Shown one piece after another: positions 1 through 8,981 of a DNA stretch of 64,000 bases. Position numbers and translations under genes: made by a program. Each line of letters starts with the position of its first letter. Within the stretch, counting starts at the first letter, position 1. The stretch spans positions 1-64,000 of the forward strand of contig NZ_JARACO010000003.1 in assembly GCF_028765575.1 (NCBI RefSeq), given 5' to 3'. The stretch comes from Aliivibrio sp. S3MY1 (lineage in GTDB: Bacteria > Pseudomonadota > Gammaproteobacteria > Enterobacterales > Vibrionaceae). The notes beneath the pieces were generated by a model. That model had not been told where the DNA came from. It saw only the letters and a program-made list of their open reading frames with translations, and ran no database searches.

Positions 1-73
1 ATGTTATCCCTAAATAGAGCAAAATTAATGAAAAATTCGTTGACATCACTCTTAGACTATATGTAGCAATGCT

Positions 74-105
74 TGTGGGTAGTTATCCACTAAAACTGTG
101 GATAA
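74..105. promoter_or_regulatory. DnaA-box cluster upstream of uvrB
   Basis: The minus strand at 97-105 reads TTATCCACA, a perfect DnaA box. The plus strand at 83-91 reads TTATCCACT, one mismatch from it, so the two form the dyad TTATCCAC-N7-GTGGATAA. A weaker minus-strand match (CTACCCACA) lies at 74-82. The cluster is about 300 bp before the uvrB start. DnaA binding here is inferred from the consensus only. The rest of 106-398 shows no canonical LexA box (CTGT-N8-ACAG) and no other clear feature. Confidence 0.5.
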
Positions 106-398
106 GTGTGTTAATGAAACTAGATTAACTCTCTTGAGGCCAATAGTCGCAATGCTTTTAGCATCATAAAAGTACTTATTTGAATGTTTAGTAGACAGTA
201 AATCAATGTGTTATAGATTTAGTGTTGTTTGAATGTTCGATCTGTATGTTATTCGTTCATAAATAATAAAGAAAAGCAATACTGATTAATATTTGACCGT
301 TTGTGAAGGGTGTTAACCATAACCGTTTCTATAAATGCAGGTTGTGATTAGATAGGGTATATTCATTTAAACGAATGAGCCTATGTGGAGTGCTTAAA

Positions 399-2429
399 AT
401 GGCCAATGCGTATGAATTAATATCGAATTATCAGCCTGCAGGTGATCAGCCAGAGGCAATTAAGAGATTGAGTGAAGGTTTGGATAATGGCTTAGCGCAC
501 CAAACGTTATTGGGGGTAACAGGATCTGGCAAAACGTTCACATTAGCCAATGTGATTGCTAAATCGGGTCGCCCGACGGTGATCATGGCTCATAATAAGA
601 CATTAGCAGCTCAGTTATACGGGGAAATGAAGGCTTTTTTCCCAAATAATGCCGTTGAATATTTTGTATCGTACTTTGATTATTATCAACCAGAAGCTTA
701 TGTACCGACCACAGATACTTTCATTGAAAAAGATTCGTCTGTAAATGAACATATCGAACAAATGCGTTTATCAGCAACCAAGGCCTTATTAGAGCGCAAA
801 GATGCCATTATTATAGCGTCAGTATCTGCTATTTATGGCTTAGGCGACCCTAAAGCATACTTGAGTATGATGCTGCATCTACGCCGTGGAGATGTTGTTA
901 ATCAAAGAGATCTTTTACGCCGCTTGGCTGAATTACAATATAAACGTAATGACATGGCATTTGAACGTGGTACGTTTCGAGTTCGTGGAGAGGTATTGGA
1001 TGTTTTTCCTGCAGAGTCCGAGTATGAAGCGATTCGAATTGAATTATTTGATGATGAAGTCGAGCGAATTAGTAAATTTGACCCATTAACGGGCTCTATT
1101 ATTACGAAAGATATGCCTCGCTGTACGATTTATCCCAAAACACACTACGTGACACCAAGAGAGAAGGTGCTAGAAGCGATTGAGCAAATAAAGATCGATC
1201 TTGCTGAGCGTCAAAAAGAATTATTAGCCAATAATAAATTAGTAGAAGAGCAACGAATTACTCAACGAACACAATTTGATATTGAAATGATGAATGAGCT
1301 AGGCTTTTGTTCGGGAATTGAAAACTACTCTCGTTATTTAAGTGGTCGACCTCAAGGCGAAGCGCCACCAACCTTATTTGATTATCTTCCTGATGATGGT
1401 CTATTAATTATCGATGAATCGCATATTACCGTTTCTCAAATTGGAGCCATGTATAAGGGCGATCGCTCACGTAAAGAAAATTTGGTTGAGTATGGATTTC
1501 GATTACCTTCTGCTTTAGATAATCGTCCAATGCGTTTTGATGAATTTGAAGCGCTTGCACCACAAACCATCTATGTATCTGCAACGCCAGGTAAATATGA
1601 AATTGAAAAATCAGGTGGTGATATTGCGGAGCAAGTTGTTCGACCAACAGGATTACTTGACCCATTAATTGAAGTTCGCCCAGTTGATACGCAGGTGGAT
1701 GATTTATTATCAGAGATCCGAATTCGAGTAAAAGTCGGTGAACGCGTTTTAGTGACCACATTAACTAAGAGAATGGCGGAAGATTTAACTGAGTATCTCG
1801 ATGAGCATGGCGTTAAGGTTCGTTATTTACACTCAGATATTGATACGGTTGAACGTGTCGAAATCATTCGTGATTTACGTTTAGGTAAGTTTGATGTGTT
1901 AGTTGGTATTAACTTACTCCGTGAAGGTTTGGATATGCCAGAAGTGTCCTTGGTTGCGATTTTGGACGCAGATAAAGAGGGCTTTTTACGTTCAGAGCGA
2001 TCGTTAATTCAAACAATCGGTCGTGCCGCTCGTAACTTAGAAGGTAAAGCGATTTTATATGCGAATAGAATTACAGGATCAATGGAAAAAGCAATTGGAG
2101 AAACAGAAAGAAGACGTGAAAAACAGATCTTACATAACAAAGCGTTAGGTATTGTACCAACAGCATTGAAAAAAGACGTTGCAGATATTCTAGAACTCGG
2201 TGATATGACCAAGAACAAACGTAAAGTGGTGGCACCTAAAATTAAGTTATCTGAAGTTGCAGAAGAGAGTGCTAACTATCGCACTATGACGCCACAGCAA
2301 TTAGATAAAGAAGTTAAAAAATTAGAAACAAAAATGTATCAACATGCAAAAGATTTGGAGTTTGAATTGGCTGCGCAGGTAAGAGATGAAATAGAGACCT
2401 TAAGAGGTCAATTCATAACAAACAGTTAG
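399..2429 (+). CDS. uvrB: UvrABC excinuclease subunit B
   Basis: UvrB verifies DNA damage delivered by UvrA and recruits UvrC for the dual incision of nucleotide excision repair in the cytoplasm. The 676-residue protein (673 in E. coli) has a Walker A motif GVTGSGKT at about residue 39. It also has the damage-probing beta-hairpin region ([12 protein letters not shown]), a helicase motif DESH, the helicase C-terminal block with TIGRAARN, and a C-terminal UVR motif ([14 protein letters not shown]) for UvrC contact. An upstream ATG at 375 is in frame, but the ATG at 399 follows GGAG with 8 bases of spacing and matches the family N-terminus, so it is preferred. The gene stands alone and ends just before the terminator of convergent qrr1. 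No canonical SOS box is visible upstream. Confidence 0.97.
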   Translation: MANAYELISNYQPAGDQPEAIKRLSEGLDNGLAHQTLLGVTGSGKTFTLANVIAKSGRPTVIMAHNKTLAAQLYGEMKAFFPNNAVEYFVSYFDYYQPEAYVPTTDTFIEKDSSVNEHIEQMRLSATKALLERKDAIIIASVSAIYGLGDPKAYLSMMLHLRRGDVVNQRDLLRRLAELQYKRNDMAFERGTFRVRGEVLDVFPAESEYEAIRIELFDDEVERISKFDPLTGSIITKDMPRCTIYPKTHYVTPREKVLEAIEQIKIDLAERQKELLANNKLVEEQRITQRTQFDIEMMNELGFCSGIENYSRYLSGRPQGEAPPTLFDYLPDDGLLIIDESHITVSQIGAMYKGDRSRKENLVEYGFRLPSALDNRPMRFDEFEALAPQTIYVSATPGKYEIEKSGGDIAEQVVRPTGLLDPLIEVRPVDTQVDDLLSEIRIRVKVGERVLVTTLTKRMAEDLTEYLDEHGVKVRYLHSDIDTVERVEIIRDLRLGKFDVLVGINLLREGLDMPEVSLVAILDADKEGFLRSERSLIQTIGRAARNLEGKAILYANRITGSMEKAIGETERRREKQILHNKALGIVPTALKKDVADILELGDMTKNKRKVVAPKIKLSEVAEESANYRTMTPQQLDKEVKKLETKMYQHAKDLEFELAAQVRDEIETLRGQFITNS

Positions 2430-2458
2430 TGATGGTTTTGTAAATTAAGGGGATTAGA

Positions 2459-2565
2459 AAAAAAAGAAGCCAACCGCAATATCCCGGTTGGCTTTATTGT
2501 TCATGTGAAAGTAAATTTCACTAACAACGTCAGTTGGCTAGGTGACCCTTTGGCTTAAAGGGTCA
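2459..2565 (-). ncRNA. qrr1: Qrr1 quorum-regulatory small RNA
   Basis: The minus strand carries the hallmark Qrr sequence. A 5' hairpin (GACCCTTTAAGCC with AAAGGGTC) is followed by the invariant core CTAGCCAACTGACGTTGTTA (2528-2547), which pairs with luxR/litR-type mRNAs with the help of Hfq. The RNA ends in a rho-independent terminator with stem AAGCCAACCG/CGGTTGGCTT (2467-2494) and a run of eight T. The 5' end is placed about 12 bases after the GC of a sigma-54 promoter. The length is about 107 nt, as for known Qrr RNAs. The position between uvrB and luxO, divergent from luxO, is the known qrr1 locus of A. fischeri. In that species Qrr1 represses litR, linking autoinducer sensing to luminescence and colonisation. 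Confidence 0.95.
2467..2494 (-). terminator. Rho-independent terminator of qrr1
   Basis: A perfect 10-bp stem, AAGCCAACCG/CGGTTGGCTT, is followed on the minus strand by CTTTTTTTT. It lies 38 bp after the convergent uvrB stop and could also stop uvrB transcripts, although the plus-strand T tract is poor. Confidence 0.9.
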
Positions 2566-2575
2566 CTATAGGTAT

Positions 2576-2591
2576 AGCAGGTAGCGTGCCA
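2576..2591 (-). promoter_or_regulatory. Sigma-54 promoter of qrr1
   Basis: The minus strand reads TGGCACGCTACCTGCT, which matches the sigma-54 -24/-12 consensus TGGCACGNNNNTTGCW at all but one position, with the invariant GG and GC present. It places transcription start at about 2565, the start of the Qrr1 sequence. Confidence 0.88.
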
Positions 2592-2652
2592 ACTTTCGAA
2601 CTTAAGAAAATAGCCCTTTCAAGTCTAAAAAACAGACAAAACAGTTAAATAT

Positions 2653-2699
2653 TTGCATTTTGCGAATTGTATTTTGCATTTTGCAATTGCATAATGCGA
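2653..2699. promoter_or_regulatory. Three tandem LuxO-type activator boxes
   Basis: Three copies of the TTGCA-N3-TGCAA dyad lie here. The copy at 2674-2686 is perfect (TTGCATTTTGCAA). The copies at 2653-2665 and 2687-2699 end in TGCGA. They sit 60-125 bp upstream of the qrr1 sigma-54 promoter and directly before luxO. That suits LuxO as enhancer-binding activator of qrr1 and possible regulator of its own gene. LuxO binding is established for such sites in vibrios; here it is inferred. Confidence 0.8.
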
Positions 2700-2730
2700 A
2701 TATCGTGTTTGTTATTACTTATGGTCGTTC

Positions 2731-4152
2731 ATGCAAAAGAAATATTTATTAATGGTCGAAGATACCGCCTCTGTCGCTGCTTTATATCGTTCATACCTAA
2801 ATCCATTAGGTTTTGATATTGATGTAGTCGCTAAAGGTGTTGATGCTATTGAGAAAATTAAAGGGCGAAGACCTGATCTCGTTTTACTTGATTTACGTTT
2901 GCCTGATATGACTGGTTTTGAAGTATTAACCGAAATTCGAAAAACAAGTGTAGATATTCCAGTAATTTTAATGACCGCGCATGGTTCAATTGATGCTGCT
3001 GTTGAAGCGATGCAATTAGGTGCCCAAGACTTTCTAATTAAGCCATGTGAGGCTGACCGATTAAGGGTTACAGTAAATAACGCACTACGTCAGGCGCAGA
3101 AAAACTTAGGTAATAAAGAAGATAATCCGAATAAGCTAAACAAGCAGTATCAAGGTTTCATTGGCAGCAGCTCTCAAATGCATCAGGTGTATCGAACCAT
3201 AGATTCTGCAGCACCAAGTAAGGCTACCGTGTTCATAACGGGAGAATCAGGTACGGGAAAAGAAGTGTGTGCAGAGGCTATTCATGCAGCAAGTAAGCGC
3301 TATGATGGTGCTTTTATCGCGATAAACTGTGCTGCAATACCGAAAGATTTGATTGAGAGTGAGTTGTTTGGTCATGTTAAAGGGGCATTTACTGGGGCCT
3401 CTGTTGATCGAAAAGGTGCGGCAGAACAGGCTGATGGAGGAACCCTTTTTTTAGATGAATTGTGTGAAATGGATTTGGATTTACAGACCAAACTATTACG
3501 TTTTATTCAAACAGGTACATTTCAAAAAGTGGGTTCTTCTAAAATGAGTCGGGTTGATGTGCGCTTTGTTTGTGCGACGAATAGAGATCCATGGCTCGAG
3601 GTTAAAGCGGGACGTTTTCGTGAAGATCTCTATTATAGATTGCATGTTATTCCTTTAATACTACCTCCGTTGCGTGAGCGCGGTAATGATATTATCGAAA
3701 TAGCACACTCCATCCTAAGTCATTTTTCAAATGAAGAAGGACGTGAGTTTATTACGTTTAGTCCTGAAGTGGCTGACAGATTTTTGCATTATGATTGGCC
3801 TGGAAATGTCCGTGAACTACAAAATGTAATCCGTAATGTCGTGGTATTAAATCGCGGGAAGGAAGTACTTATATCGATGCTTCCTCCTCCATTGTCGATA
3901 GATAATAATCATGGTTCAAATATTGCATCATCAGAAGTAATGAGACATTCTGTCAAATTAGAAGATGAAAGTTCTGATGTCGTGGTTTTTAACCTAGAAA
4001 AAACAACGATTATACCATTATGGAAGTCTGAGAAAATGATCATTGAAGCAGCGATTGGATTATGTGATGGAAATATTCCCCAAGCCGCTAAGCAATTAGA
4101 GGTAAGTCCATCTACACTGTATAGAAAATTACAATCATGGAACGATAAATAG
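2731..4152 (+). CDS. luxO: Quorum-sensing sigma-54 response regulator LuxO
   Basis: At low cell density phosphorylated LuxO activates qrr transcription with sigma-54. The 473-residue protein has an N-terminal receiver with phosphoacceptor Asp54 in VLLDLRLPD. This is Asp47 if translation begins at the Met of MVEDTAS, codon 8. An AAA+ domain follows, with Walker A GESGTGKE at 171-178, the sigma-54 contact loop GAFTGA at 218-223 and Walker [10 protein letters not shown] at about 236. A Fis-type helix-turn-helix lies at the C-terminus ([20 protein letters not shown]). No strong ribosome site precedes either candidate start, so the start is uncertain by seven codons. luxU follows after 14 bp, and qrr1 is divergent. 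Confidence 0.96.
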   Translation: MQKKYLLMVEDTASVAALYRSYLNPLGFDIDVVAKGVDAIEKIKGRRPDLVLLDLRLPDMTGFEVLTEIRKTSVDIPVILMTAHGSIDAAVEAMQLGAQDFLIKPCEADRLRVTVNNALRQAQKNLGNKEDNPNKLNKQYQGFIGSSSQMHQVYRTIDSAAPSKATVFITGESGTGKEVCAEAIHAASKRYDGAFIAINCAAIPKDLIESELFGHVKGAFTGASVDRKGAAEQADGGTLFLDELCEMDLDLQTKLLRFIQTGTFQKVGSSKMSRVDVRFVCATNRDPWLEVKAGRFREDLYYRLHVIPLILPPLRERGNDIIEIAHSILSHFSNEEGREFITFSPEVADRFLHYDWPGNVRELQNVIRNVVVLNRGKEVLISMLPPPLSIDNNHGSNIASSEVMRHSVKLEDESSDVVVFNLEKTTIIPLWKSEKMIIEAAIGLCDGNIPQAAKQLEVSPSTLYRKLQSWNDK

Positions 4153-4166
4153 CAGAGGGTATTACC

Positions 4167-4499
4167 GTGAGCCAGTACATAAATCAAATAGCAGTGAATC
4201 AATTAATGCAAGAAGTCGGGGATGAGAATGTTCCTTTTCTTTTTGGTATTTTTTGTGACGAGTTAGATGACTTCATAAACTCGCTTACTGCTCACCCTGA
4301 AATTGAGAATATAAGAGAGATAAGTCATTGCTTAAAAAGCAGTGCGGGTAGCTTTGGTGCTGATAAATTAGCTAATATGGCTATTCATATTGAAGAAAAA
4401 GCAAAGCATAAACAGAAGGATTGGGTTGAGCGCAATATTTCTGAATTTGTCAATATTGCGCGTGGTACTGAGCTAGCGTATCGTCAAATGATCAATTAA
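4167..4499 (+). CDS. luxU: Quorum-sensing phosphorelay protein LuxU
   Basis: LuxU is a single-domain Hpt protein that carries phosphate from the hybrid autoinducer-sensing kinases (LuxQ and LuxN/AinR types) to LuxO. It has 110 residues, with phosphoacceptor His54 in the Hpt motif SHCLKSSAGSFGA. It starts at GTG 4167, preceded by GAGGG. It lies 14 bp after luxO in the same operon. Its last 8 bases overlap the 3' end of the convergent YbhK-family gene, so the two transcripts are antisense at their ends. No terminator is visible between them. Confidence 0.95.
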   Translation: MSQYINQIAVNQLMQEVGDENVPFLFGIFCDELDDFINSLTAHPEIENIREISHCLKSSAGSFGADKLANMAIHIEEKAKHKQKDWVERNISEFVNIARGTELAYRQMIN

Positions 4500-5370
4500 G
4501 TAATTCTACAATAGCTTGTTTCAATTTATCTCTATCATGTCTCCAATCGTGATTTAATGAAGCAAGATCAGTGGTTTTACAATGGTATTCCTGTTGTAAA
4601 GCCACTAACTCTTTATCAGTTAAGATCACATCTACTTTTCTTCCTGAGCATGCACGCTCACACCAATCTAGCATCATTTTATGATCCATTTTACCAGCAG
4701 GACCAAATTCTTTTGATAGGTTATCAATAAAGACGACTTTTGCTTTTTTATTTGCCCCAATCGCCTTACCTAATCCTGGCAGAAGTAGTGGTGGCATAAT
4801 ACTGGTTAAAAAGCTTCCGGGCCCTAATAAAATCAAATCAGCCTTTTTAACCGCATCAATCGCTTCAAGGGTTGCAGGGACTTCAGGATCTAAGAAGAGT
4901 CGTAAAGGCAGTTCATCCATATCATCGATATTTGTCTCACCTGAAATCTTACGTAAATCAGTCGTTAGCGCTCCTAAATCAGAGGGATGCTCTGACATTG
5001 GAATGATATGGGTCTCTACTTTTAGCATGTTACGAATGAGATTAATCGCATCAAGCGGACGAACACTAAGATTATCTAACGCCGTTAACATCAAATTACC
5101 GAGGTTATGACCGTGAAGTTCACCTTGGCCTTTGAAACGGTATTCAAACATCATTGAGCTAATTGATGGATCGGTAATAAGTTGATTAATACAGTTACGA
5201 GTGTCTCCCCAAGCGATACCGCCTTGGCATTCTCGAATCCGACCTGTAGATCCACCATTATCTGTTGTGGCGACAATACCGGTAGCATGACTGCCAAAAT
5301 CACTTAATGCAGCAAGAACACGTCCTAGGCCATGTCCGCCACCGATAGCAACAATTTTATGGTTACTCAT
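4492..5370 (-). CDS. YvcK/YbhK family (CofD-like) protein
   Basis: This 292-residue cytoplasmic protein belongs to the YvcK/YbhK branch of the CofD superfamily, known as putative gluconeogenesis factors, which bind nucleotide sugars. Visible family signatures are the N-terminal nucleotide loop AIGGGHGLGRVL, TDNGGSTGRIR, GDTRNCI, HGHNLGNL and LILLGPGSFLTSI. The molecular role in gammaproteobacteria is unsettled. B. subtilis YvcK is needed for growth on gluconeogenic carbon and for cell-wall homeostasis. The gene is monocistronic and converges on luxU with an 8-bp overlap. The E. coli homologue ybhK also lies next to moaA, so adjacency to moa here is conserved synteny. Confidence 0.85.
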   Translation of the reverse strand: MSNHKIVAIGGGHGLGRVLAALSDFGSHATGIVATTDNGGSTGRIRECQGGIAWGDTRNCINQLITDPSISSMMFEYRFKGQGELHGHNLGNLMLTALDNLSVRPLDAINLIRNMLKVETHIIPMSEHPSDLGALTTDLRKISGETNIDDMDELPLRLFLDPEVPATLEAIDAVKKADLILLGPGSFLTSIMPPLLLPGLGKAIGANKKAKVVFIDNLSKEFGPAGKMDHKMMLDWCERACSGRKVDVILTDKELVALQQEYHCKTTDLASLNHDWRHDRDKLKQAIVELLN

Positions 5371-5633
5371 AATATTTCTTATAGTGTAGTGGAATTAATA
5401 GCAGTGTGGTTGATCTGGAAAGTGACGACAAGTAGTGATTAGTGAAATGTTGAATTAATCACATTTTATAGGTTAAATAACAGCATAAAAATAACATCTA
5501 GCAAACAAAATGGAGAAATATCGACTAATTAGGAAAAAAATTGGAAAACCATAGAAATATTGAGTATTTTAATAAGAGCACCAACTTAGTCATTATCTGT
5601 TAATAAAATAATAGTGGATTAGGTTTGGTTGCC

Positions 5634-5764
5634 ATAACTCCGAGCTTAAGCGGCTAAGTTGTTTTTAAGAAACACTCAATATGTAGCGTGAGCCAGTGAC
5701 AATTCGGTCACAAGGGTTTGTTTGGAAATGAACAAGCCTCCCGTGTTTGGAAAGGTGTTCCGTG
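5634..5764 (+). promoter_or_regulatory. Moco (molybdenum cofactor) riboswitch
   Basis: The moaA leader matches the Moco RNA motif. A 5' CTCCGAGC segment is followed by GAAACACTC, a GTGAC/GTCAC hairpin, a GGTTTGTT/GAACAAGCC stem, and the conserved 3' end CCTCCCGT..GGAAAGGTGTTCCG. The final AGG is the moaA ribosome site and lies inside the structure, so cofactor binding would be expected to block translation of moaA. The leader upstream (5371-5633) shows no other clear element. The fold is assigned from recalled family consensus, not from a covariance search. Confidence 0.82.
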
Positions 5765-6751
5765 GCGAAACAATTTGAAGATAATTTTAATCGTAAGTTT
5801 TATTACTTACGGTTGTCGATTACAGACGTCTGTAATTTTAAATGTACTTATTGTTTACCAGATGGCTATAGGCCTGAAAATGGTAGACGTGAGTCCTTCC
5901 TAGAGCTTGATGAAATCAAACGTACTGTGAGTGCGTTTGCGCGTTGTGGTACGTCAAAAGTGCGCATCACAGGCGGAGAACCTAGCCTGCGTAAAGATTT
6001 TACTGAGATAATTCGTACTGTAGCCTCACAGCCAGGTATAACTAAAGTTGCTACCACGACAAATGGTTATCGTATGGAAAAGCATGTCGCTGAATGGCGA
6101 GAAGCAGGTCTTACGGATATTAATGTCAGTGTTGATAGTTTAAATCCCAATATGTTTTATCAGATCACAGGTGAAAATAAATTCGCCGATGTTATGGCTG
6201 GTATTGATAAGGCGATCGAAGTGGGCTTTAAGCAGGTAAAAGTGAATACTGTTCTACTTAAAGATCTTAATAGCACCGAATTACCTCTATTTTTAAAGTG
6301 GATTCAAACTCGCCCAATTCAATTACGTTTTATTGAATTGATGCAAACGGGTGAAATGAACGATCTATTTAAAAATCATCATCAGTCTGGTGTGTCTATT
6401 CGTAATCATTTAATTGCTAATAATTGGATACTAAAGCCACGTGGCGAAAGTGATGGTCCTGCTCAAGTCTTTACTCATCCAGATTATATGGGCGAGATTG
6501 GTTTGATCATGCCGTATGAAAAAGATTTCTGCCAGAGCTGTAACAGATTGCGTGTATCAGCAAAAGGCAAATTACATATGTGCTTGTTTGGTGATTATGG
6601 GGTTGATTTACGCGAACTATTGCAAGAAGACACACAGCAAGATGAATTAATTCAGCGTATTCAAACTCAGTTAGATAATAAAGCGGAAGGTCACTTTCTA
6701 CATGATGGCCATGCAGGTATGACCCCACATTTAGCCTCTATTGGCGGATAA
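5762..6751 (+). CDS. moaA: GTP 3',8-cyclase MoaA
   Basis: MoaA is a radical-SAM enzyme that converts GTP to 3',8-cyclo-7,8-dihydro-GTP, the first step of molybdenum cofactor synthesis. The N-terminal [4Fe-4S] cysteines are Cys24, Cys28 and Cys31 (CNFKCTYC). A second cluster uses FCQSCNR and the later HMC. The protein ends in the required Gly-Gly. GTG 5762 is chosen over an in-frame TTG at 5747 because it gives 329 residues, the E. coli length, and the family N-terminus. It is the first gene of moaACDE, behind a Moco riboswitch. moaC follows after 12 bp, so the usual moaB position is empty. Confidence 0.96.
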   Translation: MAKQFEDNFNRKFYYLRLSITDVCNFKCTYCLPDGYRPENGRRESFLELDEIKRTVSAFARCGTSKVRITGGEPSLRKDFTEIIRTVASQPGITKVATTTNGYRMEKHVAEWREAGLTDINVSVDSLNPNMFYQITGENKFADVMAGIDKAIEVGFKQVKVNTVLLKDLNSTELPLFLKWIQTRPIQLRFIELMQTGEMNDLFKNHHQSGVSIRNHLIANNWILKPRGESDGPAQVFTHPDYMGEIGLIMPYEKDFCQSCNRLRVSAKGKLHMCLFGDYGVDLRELLQEDTQQDELIQRIQTQLDNKAEGHFLHDGHAGMTPHLASIGG

Positions 6752-6763
6752 TAAAGAAGAATT

Positions 6764-7243
6764 ATGTCAAATTTTACTCATATTAATGCCTCTGGTGAGG
6801 CGAACATGGTTGATGTATCAGCTAAACAAGAAACGGTTCGTGAAGCGCGTGCAGAAGCATTTGTCCACATGGCTCCAGAAACCTTGAATCTGATTGTTTC
6901 TGGTTCTCACCATAAAGGTGATGTGTTTGCGACAGCACGTATCGCAGGAATTCAAGCGGCGAAGAAAACGTGGGATCTTATTCCACTGTGCCACCCATTA
7001 CTGCTAACTAAAGTTGAAGTACAATTAGAAGCGATTGAAGCTGAAAATATGGTTCGTATCGAATCTGTATGTAAACTAGCGGGTAAAACCGGGGTCGAAA
7101 TGGAAGCATTAACGGCCGCGTCTGTTGCTGCACTAACCATCTATGATATGTGTAAAGCCGTTCAAAAAGATATGGTTATTGGTCAAGTTCGTTTATTAGA
7201 AAAAACGGGCGGTAAATCTGGACACTTTAAGGCTGACGCATGA
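6764..7243 (+). CDS. moaC: Cyclic pyranopterin monophosphate synthase MoaC
   Basis: MoaC converts the MoaA product to cyclic pyranopterin monophosphate. The 159-residue protein carries the family signatures MVDVSAK near the N-terminus, [10 protein letters not shown], and [24 protein letters not shown], with the catalytic Lys in the MCKAVQKDM region. Its TGA stop overlaps the moaD ATG by four bases, so moaC and moaD are translationally coupled. Confidence 0.97.
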   Translation: MSNFTHINASGEANMVDVSAKQETVREARAEAFVHMAPETLNLIVSGSHHKGDVFATARIAGIQAAKKTWDLIPLCHPLLLTKVEVQLEAIEAENMVRIESVCKLAGKTGVEMEALTAASVAALTIYDMCKAVQKDMVIGQVRLLEKTGGKSGHFKADA

Positions 7244-7485
7244 TCACAGTATTATTTTTCGCTCAAACTAAAGAGCTAGTAGGCACTGGAAAATTGGAGC
7301 TTACAGGTGATTACGCAACTGCGGAAGCGATCCGTGAAGAGTTAAGTAAAAAAGAAGGTAAGTGGGATTTAGCGCTAGAAAAAGGTAAATTACTGGTTGC
7401 TATTAACCAAACGATTTCTAGCTTAGATTCAGCGGTTTCTGATGGTGATGAAGTTGCATTTTTTCCGCCAGTGACAGGTGGTTAA
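7240..7485 (+). CDS. moaD: Molybdopterin synthase sulfur carrier subunit MoaD
   Basis: MoaD is the small ubiquitin-fold subunit of molybdopterin synthase. Its C-terminal Gly is adenylated and thiocarboxylated by MoeB and then donates sulfur to cyclic pyranopterin monophosphate. The 81-residue protein ends in the diagnostic PPVTGG. It overlaps moaC by ATGA and is followed by moaE one base after its stop, as expected for equimolar subunits. Confidence 0.95.
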   Translation: MITVLFFAQTKELVGTGKLELTGDYATAEAIREELSKKEGKWDLALEKGKLLVAINQTISSLDSAVSDGDEVAFFPPVTGG

Positions 7486-7486
7486 T

Positions 7487-7933
7487 ATGATTTCTGTTCA
7501 AGAGCATGATTTTAATGTTGGTGATGAATATCAATTATTAGCCGAAGGTACAGCAGCAGGGGCGGTTGTTACTTTTATTGGTAAAGTGCGAGATATGAAT
7601 CTTGGTGATGATGTGACAGGGCTTTCTCTAGAGCATTACCCAGGAATGACGGAAAAGTCTCTGAATGATATCGTTGCTCAAGCAAAATCGCGTTGGCCAT
7701 TGCTTAAAGTGAAAGTCATTCATCGTGTAGGTGATTTAGAGCTTGGTGATCAAATTGTGTTTGTTGGTGTATCAAGTGCCCATCGTGGGGCTGCGTTTGA
7801 TTCATGCGAATTCATTATGGATTATTTAAAAACCAATGCACCATTCTGGAAAAAAGAACGAACAACCAAAGAAGTTCGTTGGGTTGAATCAAGAGATACG
7901 GATAAGTCAGCTGCGCAACGTTGGGAAAAGTAA
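7487..7933 (+). CDS. moaE: Molybdopterin synthase catalytic subunit MoaE
   Basis: MoaE binds cyclic pyranopterin monophosphate and, with MoaD thiocarboxylate, forms molybdopterin. Signatures are GAVVTFIGKVR, LEHYPGMTEKSL, the HRVG and SSAHR active-site segments, and FWKKE with the catalytic lysines. ATG 7487 gives 148 residues and is preferred to GTG 7478, because AGGTGG at 7476-7481 forms the ribosome site. A strong terminator follows, closing the moa operon. Confidence 0.96.
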   Translation: MISVQEHDFNVGDEYQLLAEGTAAGAVVTFIGKVRDMNLGDDVTGLSLEHYPGMTEKSLNDIVAQAKSRWPLLKVKVIHRVGDLELGDQIVFVGVSSAHRGAAFDSCEFIMDYLKTNAPFWKKERTTKEVRWVESRDTDKSAAQRWEK

Positions 7934-7954
7934 TTCTTTAATAGTAAAAGAATA

Positions 7955-7991
7955 AAAAAAGGGAAGAGAGCATATGCTGTCTTCCCTTTTT
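7955..7991. terminator. Bidirectional terminator between moaE and the ligase gene
   Basis: The sequence AAAAAGGGAAGA..TCTTCCCTTTTT forms a stem, with an inner AGCATATGCT palindrome. The A and T tracts on either side make it work in both directions for the convergent genes. Confidence 0.85.
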
Positions 7992-8012
7992 CGCTTCTGT
8001 ATAGGTTTAGTA

Positions 8013-8978
8013 TTATTTATTATAAATACCAAACTGCTCCATAGCATAAGCAACACGTGCTTCTGGTGTTGGGTAAGGGACGGTTTCTTCCAAGCTCTCA
8101 ATATGTTTTAAGCGAGGCAGTAGCCCTGTGCCATTCGCTATTTGAATCGCTAAACCGGGGCGAGCATTAAGCTCAAGAACCATAGGGCCATATTTCTTAT
8201 CTAGAACCATATCAGTACCCATATAGCCTAATCCTGTCATTTCCCATGCACTGGATGCAAGAGTTAGTAGTTTATGCCATTGTGGGACTTCTAAAGTACT
8301 TAATTGCTTACCAGTATCGGGGTGTTGTTCAATAGGTAAACCAAATTGGACAGCACGAACCGCTTTCCCCGTTCCGATATCAATACCAACACCAACCGCA
8401 CCTTGATGTAAGTTGGCTTTGCCATCAGAGTTTGTGGTTGATAAACGCATCATTGCCATTACAGGGTAGCCCTTAAATACAATAATACGTACATCAGGTA
8501 CACCTTCATAACTGAAGCCGTCAAACACATCATCAAACTCGATTAAGTTCTCAATCATGGCAACGTCATTTTTTCCACCAAGGGAGAAAAGACCAGCCAA
8601 TGTATTGGTAATATGACGCTCAACATCTTGTCTGTTTGCTTCTGCGCCAGAAGGTTTGTAATACACACCGTCTTTATGAGAAGTAATAACCAAAATACCT
8701 TTACCGCCACTACCTTGGGCTGGCTTGATAACAAATCCAGGCCAATCTTTAACGATGTCGTGAATGTTTTTTACTTCAGCTTGGCTATCAATCACGCCGA
8801 TAAGCTTAGGTACCGTAGCCCCAGCTTTTTCGGCAATAATCTTAGTTTTTAATTTATCATCAACTAATGGGTATTTACTGCGATCATTGTAACGGCCAAT
8901 GTAGCTGCCGTTACGCTGGTTCATTCCCATAATCCCTTTCGCTTTTAGTTTTGCAGGAGACGTAAATCGACTAAACAT
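8013..8978 (-). CDS. ATP-grasp ligase, RimK-related (alpha-L-glutamate ligase-like)
   Basis: This 321-residue cytoplasmic protein has an ATP-grasp fold. Evidence includes the lysine/glycine nucleotide loop VIKPAQGSGGKGILVI (about residues 85-100), the central DVRIIVF strand, and the metal-binding C-terminal MVLELNARPGLAIQIANG. It resembles the RimK-related ligase family that travels with transglutaminase-like 7TM proteins. Such enzymes form an acyl phosphate and join it to an amine. The substrate here is unknown. The gene is last of a minus-strand set: it starts 3 bp after the 7TM gene and lies downstream of a retropepsin-like lipoprotein gene. The context suggests amino-acid or peptide modification linked to a membrane and periplasmic partner. 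Confidence 0.8.
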   Translation of the reverse strand: MFSRFTSPAKLKAKGIMGMNQRNGSYIGRYNDRSKYPLVDDKLKTKIIAEKAGATVPKLIGVIDSQAEVKNIHDIVKDWPGFVIKPAQGSGGKGILVITSHKDGVYYKPSGAEANRQDVERHITNTLAGLFSLGGKNDVAMIENLIEFDDVFDGFSYEGVPDVRIIVFKGYPVMAMMRLSTTNSDGKANLHQGAVGVGIDIGTGKAVRAVQFGLPIEQHPDTGKQLSTLEVPQWHKLLTLASSAWEMTGLGYMGTDMVLDKKYGPMVLELNARPGLAIQIANGTGLLPRLKHIESLEETVPYPTPEARVAYAMEQFGIYNK

Positions 8979-8981
8979 AGG

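Noticed and set aside
241-330. Possible LexA box before uvrB
   Set aside because: The CTGTATGTTATTCGTT stretch lacks the ACAG half; no 16-bp match exists in the leader.
1426-1761. 111-codon minus-strand frame inside uvrB
   Set aside because: Shadow of a highly conserved gene, with no start context or recognisable domain.
5718-5903. 61-codon frame across the moaA start
   Set aside because: It lies in the Moco riboswitch and moaA in another frame.
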